Positions 1 through 9,030 of a stretch of DNA of 64,000 nt are shown piece after piece. The notes under the pieces were generated by a model. That model saw only the letters and a program-made list of their open reading frames with translations, was not told the DNA's origin and did no database searches. How positions within the stretch are numbered: the stretch's first letter is position 1; each line of letters opens with the position of its first letter. Both the position numbers and the translations under genes were made by a program. The stretch covers positions 7,968,334 through 8,032,333 of the forward strand of contig NC_045147.1 in NCBI RefSeq assembly GCF_008831285.2. The letters run 5' to 3'. This stretch comes from Nymphaea colorata. Taxonomy: Eukaryota > Streptophyta > Magnoliopsida > Nymphaeales > Nymphaeaceae.

Positions 1-597
1 TTTTTAATTCATAAAAAAATCATAAAAATAAAGAAGAATAGGCAAAATTCAGAAAAAAATAAGAAAAAATCAAGAAATATATTATATATAAAAAACTCAT
101 CACACACAATGAACATTCATGATTCATAATTCATAAACCATAGAATGTCAATTACAAATCAACGAGGAATTTTCACACACAATGAACAATCATGCAGCAA
201 TCCATATTATATATAAAAAATCATATTCATTAAACTTCAGTTTGTTATATCACATCAAAACATATAGTTCATAATTGTTCACTGTGCAATGAAAATTGAA
301 ATTATGTTTATGATTAAGTAACTGCGTGATTGTTGTCAATCAATATGATAATGATCATCTTTTTCATTTTCATTCTCATTTGCTCCAATGCTTGTTTCAT
401 TGCTGCATTGTCTCCTTAGCAACGTTGAAAATGAAAGGGAAGAGGAGCTTTTGAATGAAAACTCCACAAAAAGGGGTCTCAGGCCTCCTTTTTTTTTAAA
501 AAAAACACAGAGCCATAACCATTGTATCGTATGATATGAGGGTCGTGTAAGGTATGGCCAATACAGGCATGTATACAAGCATTTTGTGTATCGATTC
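1..597. other. AT-rich flank without a supported gene
   Basis: This is AT-rich sequence with short A and T runs. The only long frame (minus, 336-578) is low complexity and resembles no family I know. Near 525-545 there is a TATCGTATGATATG motif, and just beyond the hAT element, near 3985-4005, a CGTATTGTATGAG motif in the opposite sense. The hAT element may therefore have landed inside an older MITE, but this is weak. Confidence 0.4.
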
Positions 598-605
598 CAT
601 ATCGA

Positions 606-3600
606 CTATGTCACACGGATACGGGTACGGGTATCCTATGGATACAGGTACGGGTACGGGGACACGGCATTTTCAAAATTTTAGGATACGCGGATACGGT
701 GAATATTATATTCAAAAAAATTAAAAATGATAATAAAGAAAGTCTCAAACAAAACATTGTTCATCACCAATCTCAAAAGTGATAACTGCTAAGACATAAG
801 CAAGAAAGTCTCAAACAAAGTTACAAAACATTGTTCATCAATCATCACAAAACATTGTTCATCATCATTCTAGTCATCATCAATGCCCAAATCATCGTTC
901 TCTTGAATCTCCTCTTCTTCCACAATAGAAGATGTTGATGGAATACAAGGTTCTTCTAATATTGAATTAACAACTTCAAGTTCATTCTCTTGTTCTAAGT
1001 TAAAGTCCTCAACATTCACGTCCCAATCTTTAGTTTCCCCTTCCCTACAAAACAAAAAAATTGTAATTATTATGATATTATTATCGAATAAGAAGAGAAA
1101 CATCTAACTCAATAAATCATATACTTAATTTACCTATATTCTGCTTTGTTCCTTGATAGAAGTCGAAGGTTAGAATGCACATAAACCAGATTTTCTGCAC
1201 GTTTGCTTGTGAGATTATTTCGTTTTATAGTGTGGATTTGTGAATATGTACTCCAATTTCTCTCACAGCATGAAGATGTAGCAGGTTGAGCTAGCAATCT
1301 GAAAGCAAGGTATTGAAGAGTAGGATAAGCACATCCATGTTTAATCCACCAAGACATTGATGGCAAATCATCTTTGTCTGCAGTTGCACCTACATCTTCT
1401 CTAATTCCAGTACAAAACCTTTCAAACTCATCATTAGCTTGGCGATTTTGATGTGCATCAATGAAAATCCTATTAATACATGCCAATCTGTTTGTTGACA
1501 ATTCTGGGTCCAGATGTGGTGGGGTTCTTCCAAGACCCCCTACAAGCCACTTTTTTCCATAATGTTTAGGACTTAATCTATGTGCCATGCATTGAAGAGG
1601 ATTGCTACTTTTATCCCATCTTGCAATCAATATTCTATGCACATGATCAAAAAATGCTGAATCTTCAAGTGCAATATTTTTTTTCTCATACTTAAAAACA
1701 ACCTCTTGGATTTTTTAAATCATAGTGTCCCACATCTCATACACACAGTGCAACGTTGAATTATCACAATCAAGAACTCTCAACATCTCCCAGATCGGCT
1801 CTGTGAATGCAAGTAAATAGAAGATTTGATCCCACCACTTGTCTTCAAGAATCAATCTTTTGATTGCTCAAGAATCAATCATCAGCACGGTAGAAACTCC
1901 AATCATCATCAGTCACCATACTGATCAATGCACTTTTTACCCTTTTTATCCTTTTGACCATAACAATTAGATATGCAAAACGTGTCTCTGCAACTCTTAA
2001 TAATTTTAGGTCAGAATGCTTGTTATAAATGGAGAGTGCATGTTGATGATTTACTATGAAATTTCTGATGTTCCTCACATCCTTTTCCAAGTCTTCAATC
2101 CACGAACATAATTCATAAGCATGAGGATCTTGCTCTTTACTTGGTGGATTGCATATACTCTTTAGAGCCAAATTTAAGCTATGAACTGCACAAGGAGTCC
2201 AAAAGATATGAGGGTACTCCTTTTCTATCGCAATACCAGCTGCTCTGCATACAGGTGCATTGTTTGTAATTAGTTGAACAACATTTTCTTTCCCCACTTC
2301 TTCAATTGTTTCCATAAACAATCCTTTCAAATACTCAACACTTTTGTATTCAGCAGATGCATCTATTGCTTTCAAGAAAATTGGTCCATTTGCTGAAGTT
2401 GAAATGAAATTAATAAGAGGGCGTCGTTGCAAATCTGTCCAGCCATCAGAAACAATAGACAATCCGTGTCGATCCCAAGTGAACTTTTGATAACAATTTG
2501 TTCACTCAAGTCATCTGTTGTTCTAGTAGTATAGTACGAAGCCTTTCAGAACTAGGGGGAACATACTCAGCCAAGTTAGAATTTGCAATAGATGTAACTA
2601 AGTCTCTCCAATATGGACTTCTAGCTACATTAAATGGTATGTAATTAGCATAAAGAAATGTCGCCACTTTTAGATCTAATTCTCGCCGTCCTTGTAAACT
2701 AAATGAATCCATAATTGATTTCTGATGCACATCAACAACTTTTCTTTTTTTGGGAGGATTCTGAATATCATCATGTAAAATTGAAGCAATGTCAATGTAA
2801 CTAGATCCAGATGATGTGCTTTTCTTATTCTCAAAGGCTTTTTGTTCTTTCTTCAACTGAGCCAAAGTCTCGTTACTGACATCTTTACATGGTTGAATTT
2901 CTTTTTGACTGATTTTTAACAGATGTGCTTTCACTCTTGTATATGATCCATTGAACTCTCCCTCACAAAAACTACACTTAAAAAAAGCATTTCCACCACC
3001 TCCCGGAGGTTTCCCCATTATTGTCACGTATGACCATAATGGTGGCTGTGCAATAGACGCAGCTGATCCAAAACCTCCAGAACCACAATTTGTAGGTTGA
3101 GACTGAGACACTGTTTTTCCTTTCCTTGCCATACTACATTAAACATATAATGAACATAAACATGCAGTCACAAAACATATATGAACATAAAACGTCTGAA
3201 ATAAAACAGCCGAGGAAATATGCATACTATCATGTTATAAACTTCTAAAATTAACATTTTATATGTTAATGCCATCTAGATTGCATGCTAGAAGCCAATA
3301 GAATCATTAATTTCCCAGCAACAGCCGAGTTCATCTATAATATCTAGCTGCGATTGACTATGTAGCTGAACCTGCTACATATCTAGCATCATCAACAACA
3401 ACGAAGGCTACATATCTAGCATCATCAACAACAACGAAGGCAAAATCCCCAAATCGGCAAAATCCCCAAATCCCAAAATCAAACAAAAAAAAGAAAATAT
3501 CGCACATAGCAGTGAAGAATAGGATCCTTAACCGTCCAATCTTCAAACCAAAACATCCCAAAATCGGCAAGAAATACCCAATCTAAAAAATCCCCAAATG

Positions 3601-3952
3601 AAAGTTGAAACCCTAACTTCTAATGTTGAAAATAATAGATAAAACACTTACCTGTCTGCCGCCGGACGCCACCGGATGTCGCCGTCGATTGCCGGAGGTC
3701 GTCGCCGTCGCCGTCACCCACCATTGCCGAATTGTGCTGCCGCGGAAGTCGTCGAGGTAAGGAAGGTCGACTGTTGGAGGGTAAAGTCGCGTAAAGAGAA
3801 AACGAAGGTTTAAAAGAAAATCGGGTTGGTTTGGTTCGGGTCTGACCCAGACCCGATCCAAAACGTATCCTGCGGTGTCCCCGTGTCGGGATCCCCATGT
3901 CGGCGTGTCGACGCCGGTACTTGACCTTCCCAGCCGTATCCGTGTGACATAG
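606..3952 (-). mobile_element. hAT-superfamily DNA transposon, full length, defective
   Basis: The left end CTATGTCACACGGATACGG (606-624) is repeated as its exact inverse at 3934-3952, and the element is bounded by a perfect 8-bp target duplication, CATATCGA, at 598-605 and 3953-3960. An 8-bp duplication with short TIRs is the hAT signature. Behind each end lie subterminal repeats of a GGATACGGGTACGG type at the left, with degenerate GTGTC/CGGCGTGTCG copies at the right. The interior carries a minus-strand transposase gene with hAT domains. At 3347 bp it is a normal size for an autonomous hAT element, but the transposase is interrupted, so it probably cannot move without help. Confidence 0.92.
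870..3132 (-). pseudogene. hAT transposase (BED finger, DUF659, dimerisation domain), disrupted
   Basis: Read on the minus strand. The N-terminal piece (3132-2506) starts MARKGK and has a BED-type zinc finger near residues 33-85, with Cys53, Cys56, His70 and Cys82 as likely metal ligands. The piece at 2462-1875 has the DUF659 catalytic-domain motif SIVSDGWTD and the HSLNLALK stretch. The piece at 1642-1130 ends in the hAT dimerisation domain (SSCCERNWSTYSQIH). A final exon (1044-870) is acidic, after an intron of about 90 bp (donor near 1133, acceptor near 1045). Coding is broken: between 2520 and 2465 the conserved residues run through three frames, which implies two frameshifts, and an in-frame TAA lies at 1715-1717. 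The gene normally makes the transposase that cuts and pastes the element. This copy should be non-functional unless the breaks are sequencing errors. Confidence 0.88.
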
Positions 3953-4081
3953 CATATCGAATAGATCTTTTTAACCCCTATGAGACGTATTGTATGAGTA
4001 ACACTGGGTATAGCTTTTTGTTTGGCTGGTTTGGTTTCATATCTTGCTTGTATTTTCTGCAAAGGTGAAGTCTGATCGATA

Positions 4082-5210
4082 TTCTTGATGGGGCATATCA
4101 TGCTTGATCACTCGTTGCTGATGGGCAACTATGTCATGTTTGAGAACTGGAAGCATGTTATCGCAGGTTGCTGAAATCAGTCGTGTCTTAAGGCCTGGGG
4201 GTGTCTTTGTTGCATCTACATTTATACTTGGCGAGTCTATCCCACCACAAGCCAATAGCCTGCTGCGCCAGGTACTACTTTTTTGCTAATAGTGAAAATA
4301 TGATTTACTAAGTTTGTCCATGGGGAATGCAGTCTTTTCCTAAAACGGCGAGGTTTTTCTCGAGTATAATACAACGAGCTTGAAAAAAATGAAAAAATAG
4401 GATAAATTTTTAAAAATTTAAAAAAATAAAAATAAGAAAAAAATAAAATAAGTGAGAAACTAATAACACAAGCATCAAAAAACAAGTAGATTTGCAACAA
4501 ATAAAAAATAGAAAATTAAAAACAAAAAACTGTTTGGCACTAAAAAAATGAAAAAACTGAAAAAAACGCGTTAAAACTGTTTGGCTCTAATAACGCGTAT
4601 TTTTTTTCGTTTTGACGTTTTTATTAAAACAACATGTTTTTTTTTTTAGTTTTAAATGGCAATTTAATTTATCACGTTTTTTTCACGCTTTTTATGACAC
4701 GGGTCTTTCCTAGGATCACTTTTCCTGCTTCTCAGGTTATTTAGTGGCTTGATCAATAATTTGTTAGAGGCTACCCACCTCATGGGCTTTAGATAATTTC
4801 CAAGTTTTGCTACTGAACATGGACTGAGTGTATTCTTAGTATTTTTACAATTTGAACTTAAATATTCAAGGGCATATTCATCATAAATTGCAGAAACCAA
4901 GAACATAGAAACTTTGAAGTGATTAATCTAGTGTCTTTAGTGGCCAAATGATTGCATGGGTTCATTCTATAGGCAGGAAAAATGCCCACATGTAGATCAA
5001 ACATTTTGGTGTCAGTCTGCTGATACTGATAGAAAATCATTTGGTTAATCTATATCCTTTCTTCCTATTTGATAGAATGTAGGACGATTTTTCCAGTACT
5101 TCTCTTCTGAAAGAGAGTTGGAGGGTCTCTGCAGAGCATGTGGTTTGGTTGGATTTACATGCCAGAGGAGAGGAACGTTTATCATGATCTCTGCCACCAA
5201 GCCCCTCTAA
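4082..5210 (+). pseudogene. 3' exons of a plant class I SAM-dependent methyltransferase gene (At2g41040/At1g78140-like)
   Basis: Exon 4167-4271 follows an AG acceptor and ends CAG|GTACTA. It encodes 35 residues beginning VAEISRVLRPGGVFVAST, the post-motif III region of class I methyltransferases. Exon 5076-5210, after TTGATAG, encodes 44 residues including FFQYFSSERELEGLCRACGL and ends ISATKPL then TAA. This matches the C-terminus of plant chloroplast-predicted methyltransferases of the At2g41040/At1g78140 type. Both exons are in phase 0, with an 804-bp intron. Upstream, 4082-4166 looks like a decayed previous exon: HAGA and HCW-type positions can be guessed, but stop codons are present. No SAM-binding motif I exon is seen; the hAT element sits immediately upstream. 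I infer the broken 3' end of a host gene. It could still be live if the true upstream exon lies outside the window and splices in. Confidence 0.72.
4272..5075 (+). other. intron between the two methyltransferase exons
   Basis: This 804-bp interval starts GTACTA and ends TTGATAG, so it fits a GT-AG intron. Its first half is rich in A and T runs. I see no separate gene in it. Confidence 0.55.
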
Positions 5211-6050
5211 GTCAACTGAATTTTGCGGAGCCTATCCGATCATGGCATGTAATCATTTTGTTCGACATAATTCTACTGGCTGAAGTTTTCTGCACCTACA
5301 GCTTCATCCGATATTGCAAAGCAAAAAAGCTTGAGTATGAGATATAATATGTATGAGCTTATTTATGTGGTCTGAATTCCTTTATTCGCTTGAAAAGCGT
5401 TTGATTGCCTTTAATTTATTTTGGTTCAAAAATTCCTCAGGCTTTGAGATCGATAAATTGACAATTAGACCTTCTCCCTTTGATTTTAGATCAGAGCTTT
5501 ATGCAAAAAGTAAAATGAGGATATCAATTGAAGATATTTAGGTCTGACCTAAGATCACTAGTTTGTTGTTACTGTGATTCTTTTGCCACATCAGATTCAT
5601 AGATCTAATATGAGATAGTCGAACATCCCTTTATTTCTGATTTTTCTGACATAGCAATCATAGATCTAAAATCTGAGGTAATCGAACACCCCTTTATTTT
5701 TTAAATAGCAATTAACTTTCTGCTTAATGCTAGTCTAAGATAATAAGAAAAAGTAGATATGACCAGTTGTATGGCAGTGCCTTTTGACATAATGCAGTTC
5801 TCATGGTTCTTTGATGCAAACATTGACTTCTTTCTGTTGGGACTTTTTTTCCTCATGAAGCTAGTAGAGGCAAAAATGATCTCTCCCTTGCTCTCTCTTC
5901 CGGGCATATGATTACCTGGTTTGTACAGAACCACCAAGGGGTAGATGAGTGCAGGTTAGGCCGCTGTATGTAAGGCGGAGGGAGCCCAAGCTTTCTTCCT
6001 TCCTATCTTCTGCACGCTCCCAAGCTTTCTTCCTTCCTATCTGCATGTAT
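5211..6050. other. methyltransferase 3' flank; no gene seen
   Basis: AT-rich sequence follows the stop codon. Two phrases recur as diverged short repeats around 5585-5640 and 5650-5700 (a CATAGATCTAA motif followed by a CGAACA-CCCTTTATTT phrase). A direct duplication of CCCAAGCTTTCTTCCTTCCT lies at 5985-6008 and 6019-6042. No reading frame resembles a known protein. Confidence 0.4.
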
Positions 6051-6055
6051 TAAGA

Positions 6056-6247
6056 CCCAAGTGAGGAGTTTCCTGTGTCTTAAGGCGGTAGGGCGCGGCA
6101 TCCAAGCTGACGGGTGCACCGTTGCTATCGCTGACACCGACGCAGCTCAGGACCCCGAAGGCAGGGGGAATGGGGTGCCTTCGGGCCTTGCTTGGGTGGT
6201 GGGGGTTAACACCTCTCGCTCACCCAAAAAGAACCCAAGTGAGGAGT
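6056..6247. repeat. GC-rich block flanked by a 14-bp direct repeat
   Basis: The repeat CCCAAGTGAGGAGT occurs at 6056-6069 and 6234-6247. It bounds about 165 bp that is far richer in G and C than its surroundings. This could be a short retroposon with its target duplication, or a local duplication. I see no RNA polymerase III A/B box pair that I trust and no poly(A) tail, so a SINE is only a possibility. Confidence 0.35.
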
Positions 6248-6390
6248 GGCATACAAAGTCTAAAGAAGTAATGCCCACTTAATCAAACTAAGTTGCTTAG
6301 CAGTAGCAGTATCAACGTGATGATTTTCTTGTCAGCTTTACTATAATCGATAAGGTTGCCAAAGGTACAGATGTAAGCTAAGGGCATCTA

Positions 6391-6580
6391 AGGGGCAGAG
6401 CCAAGGTGGGGCTTGCATGGGCCTTCACTTCACTTCAATTTTTTTTTTCAAATTTACATATAAATTTTAGAAAATTTAACTTATTTTATATAAATTTTTT
6501 GAAAAATGATATATAGGATTCAACTAAAATTTAGAAACTTTATTCAGTCTTATCATAAAAAATTTCTTTTCCACCCCTGG
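6391..6580. repeat. possible hAT-MITE remnant
   Basis: The left part reads GGGGCAGAGCCAAGG, close to the inverse of the right end of the hAT element at 9031-11688. After AT-rich sequence the block ends CCACCCCTGG. The flanking 8-mers match only partly (GGGCATCT and GGCAACCT). I read it as a decayed short element of the CAGGGGC-ended family. Confidence 0.3.
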
Positions 6581-7110
6581 GCAACCTTGCCGGCTCGTCC
6601 AAAATGAGTAAGAATTCAGCGGTACAACCTGCTTCAGCAGATGGAATCAAAACTTTGTCGGTCTTGAATTCGCGACATTATGTCTAGTTGGTGACACCAA
6701 CAAGGTGCTTCGAACAAATGAGCAGGACCTTGAGCTGTATAAATTGATTTCTTTCAACATTCAAAGTTGCAAGTGCTTTGTGCAAAAGCCCTATGCTTTG
6801 CGAGTGCTTTGTGCAAAGCCCTAACGCATTTGAAAGTAACGAGTTCCCAGATGTCATTCTTCGCCTTTTAAGGGCCGTTTGATGGCAGAAAATATGGAAA
6901 TGGAAAAAAATTTCCAGAAAAAAATTCCTGGAATTGATGAATAGGAAATAAAATTTCAATTGTCCAAAACCAAGTTTTGTTTGTTACATAGGAATTATGT
7001 TTCTGGAATTTTTTTTTTTTTGTTTGATGAAAAAAAATTGGAAAAGAAGGAAGAGGACGACGGTTCTGTGCGAGAGGAAGACGACGACCACCGCCATCAC
7101 CGAGGAAACC

Positions 7111-7293
7111 CCGAGTCGTCTTTTCCTCCGCCCTCTGGTCTACACCACCACCATCCCGGACCTGCAGAAGTGGCATTCGTGGGCCAGAAACATCGCCCTC
7201 TTTGTGGGTTCGAAGTTTGCCCAGCTCGACAATGGCCCCGACTCTCACACCCTCTGCAGAGAGGTCGAATAGCTCTTGGAGGATGCCGTCGAG
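7111..7293 (+). pseudogene. captured PrmC/HemK-like methyltransferase fragment
   Basis: In this frame the translation has LFLRPLVYTTTIPDLQKWH, then VGSKFAQLDNGPDSHTLCRE, then a TAG at 7270-7272 where the family has tryptophan (E-W-LLEDA), then LLEDAVE. This matches the N-terminal region of the plant homologue of PrmC/HemK, the glutamine methyltransferase of release factors. That region lies before the SAM-binding fold, so no catalytic motif (NPPY) is included. The fragment sits inside the TTA-flanked element, so I infer capture of a host exon followed by decay. The stop codon and missing catalytic domain make it non-functional. Confidence 0.6.
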
Positions 7294-7590
7294 ATCTATG
7301 ACCACCGATATACTCTGGAAGATTTTCTCAACTGGAAGCAAAAGGGGGACGGAACTCCACCCGCAAGAAAAGAGGGAGGAAGTGTAGGAATCTCATCCTT
7401 TCCCTTTCCCTCTCTCTCTATGTCTCTCCCTGTGGATTAGGGCAGCCATATCCGCCTGCGCATTCAACTTTTTGCGTTCCATCTCTGTTCAAAGGGTTTC
7501 TGCCACATCCAATTCCACCTGACGGCTGACGGCCGATTCGTTTGATCAGAGGGGTTAAGAAGAGGAAGCAAAAGGAAAGAGGAGGAGAAG

Positions 7591-7815
7591 ATGATGATGC
7601 AGAACCCTACCCAGATGAAGGCACCGTCGCCTGCCAAGCTTGGCCTCTCCAATCCCCATTCCCCATCTATCCTCTCTCCCCCATCATCCACTAGCACCAA
7701 TCCAACGCCACAACCGCCAGTACCACCACCATCAGCGGCAGCAACAAGGTCAGCCTCAACCGCCCAACAGAAGCAGACATTCTTCCTCCCAACGGATTCC
7801 CCGGCGAAACCTCAG
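7591..7815 (+). pseudogene. captured first exon of an unrecognised proline/serine-rich protein
   Basis: A purine-rich leader runs into ATGATGATGCAGAAC. The frame then gives 75 residues of Pro/Ser/Thr-rich sequence (MMMQNPTQMKAPSPAKLGL at the start) and reaches CAG|GTGGGT, a good splice donor. The look is of the 5' leader and first coding exon of a nuclear regulatory-type protein, but I do not recognise the family. No downstream exon follows; a tandem repeat takes over. It is most likely a second gene fragment carried by the same element. Confidence 0.4.
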
Positions 7816-7990
7816 GTGGGTGAACGGGCGAGAGGAAGACGCTGTGAGAGGGCAAACGGGCGAGAGGAAGACGCTGTGAGAGGAGACAGCGAGGTTGGTG
7901 CGGCTGCGGGTGAGAGGAAGACGCTGTGAGAGGAGAAAGCGAGGTTGGTGCTGCTGCGGGCGAGAGAGAGGATGATGCGGCTGCGGGAGG
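7816..7990 (+). repeat. degenerate tandem repeat inside the Pack-type element
   Basis: The phrase GCGAGAGGAAGACGCTGTGA recurs, with small changes, beginning near 7828, 7860 and 7910, and AGCGAGGTTGGTGC recurs at about 7887 and 7938. These are tandem units of about 30-50 bp, GC-rich and without clear coding. They account for the several overlapping frames seen here on both strands. Confidence 0.6.
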
Positions 7991-8167
7991 AGAAAGCAAG
8001 CAAGGTGTGCCCTAACGGGCAAAAATATTTCTCCGGAAAAAAGTTTCCGAAATCGACCGTAAGGGTCCAAAATTTTTTTCCGCTTTGATAAACCGGAAAT
8101 TTTTTAAAAATTTGAATTTTTTTTCTGCTGGTACAGGATTTTTCCTGCCCGTCAAACGCCCCCCTTA

Positions 8168-8262
8168 GGTCATGTTTGATGCACCGGAAATCCACTGTTC
8201 AACGAGAAAAAAAAATTCAAATTTTTAAAAAAATTTCCTCCCCATCAAACAAGGGAATAAAA
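8168..8262. repeat. short inverted-repeat (MITE-like) block
   Basis: The left part GTTTGATGCACCGGAAAT and the inverse of the right part (GTTTGATGGGGAGGAAAT) match well. The block abuts the TTA that closes the preceding element and ends near another TAA. It looks like a minimal relative of the preceding PIF-like element. Confidence 0.4.
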
Positions 8263-9022
8263 AAGTGACCGTTGAAGCCATTTCCAGAAATATATTTCTA
8301 GAAAATTTTTTTCACTTGAGAGTTGGAAAAAATTTTCCAGAAACTTTTTTTGACCGCTACCTCGCTGGCCTTCTTCCTCCCTCGCTGGTTCTTCCTCAGC
8401 CTCCCTTCTTCCTCCCTCTCTCCAATCACCAGTAGCTCGAGAGACCCCAGTTCATTGCTTGAATAAGGGGCAAATTCCCAAATATAGAGTGTAGTTAACA
8501 GCGACGGAAACGAGGGATTGAAATCACCAGTGTAAATTTGTAACCCAAAATCTTATAAGAGGATGTGTTGAAGCTCGGCCTCGATGATGGAACGCACATG
8601 AAGAACAGCTTTTGGTCCGTCAGAGGCGTTCACACACAGCCAAATTTTATAAAATCTGGGAGAAGTCCGTTTAAGCTGAAATTTGGCCTGTTGGTTGAGC
8701 AGCTAAGGAGGAGTAGACTCCTCAAATTTGGCGTCAATTCCAAATGAGAATCGAAAATATTTTTTTCATTTTTTTTTTTTAAAATATATTTTTAAAAATA
8801 TATTTCCAATTTGGAGCACATCAAAGTCATAGCCCCGAGAACTCCGTTTGCGCTTTGGTTGGCTTCTCTTATAAAAGCGTTGGTCTATTTTCTTTTATTT
8901 ACTCTACCTACTTCACTTAGCGGTAAGCGGTTAGAGTATCTCTTTCATACAGCATGACAACAAGCAAGGAGTCAACGGAATGACTGAAGCAGACAAGGAA
9001 CCCCTCTCTTCTTCTATTCATG
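8263..9022. other. AT-rich interval without a supported gene
   Basis: Contains A/T runs and palindromic AAATTTTTTTC and TTTCCAGAAA stretches, probably further worn MITE sequence. The 60-residue plus-strand frame at 8565-8747 has no feature I recognise. Confidence 0.35.
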
Positions 9023-9030
9023 TATGTGGG

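Larger units (their letters stand above)
6871..8164 (+). mobile_element. PIF/Harbinger-like element carrying captured gene fragments (Pack-type)
   Basis: The left end AGGGCCGTTTGATGGCAG and the inverse of the right end (GGGGGCGTTTGACGGGCAGG) form imperfect TIRs of about 22 bp. The flanks are TTA on both sides (6868-6870 and 8165-8167), the three-base target preferred by PIF/Harbinger elements. No transposase frame is present. The 1.29-kb interior instead holds GC-rich, exon-like sequence: a PrmC/HemK-like segment and the start of another coding exon. Non-autonomous DNA elements that pick up host exons are known in plants as Pack-type elements. Superfamily assignment rests only on the ends and a 3-bp duplication. 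Confidence 0.62.

Noticed and set aside
5138-5347. 69-residue frame with a hydrophobic stretch
   Set aside because: It overlaps the methyltransferase last exon in another frame; the exon frame matches a known family while this one does not.
6061-6282. 73-residue GC-rich frame
   Set aside because: It reads across the GC-rich island and its flanking repeat, with no motif and no splice context.
7640-8195. Long overlapping plus and minus frames
   Set aside because: They come from the tandem GCGAGAGGAAGACG repeat and GC-rich captured sequence; no frame is conserved-looking.
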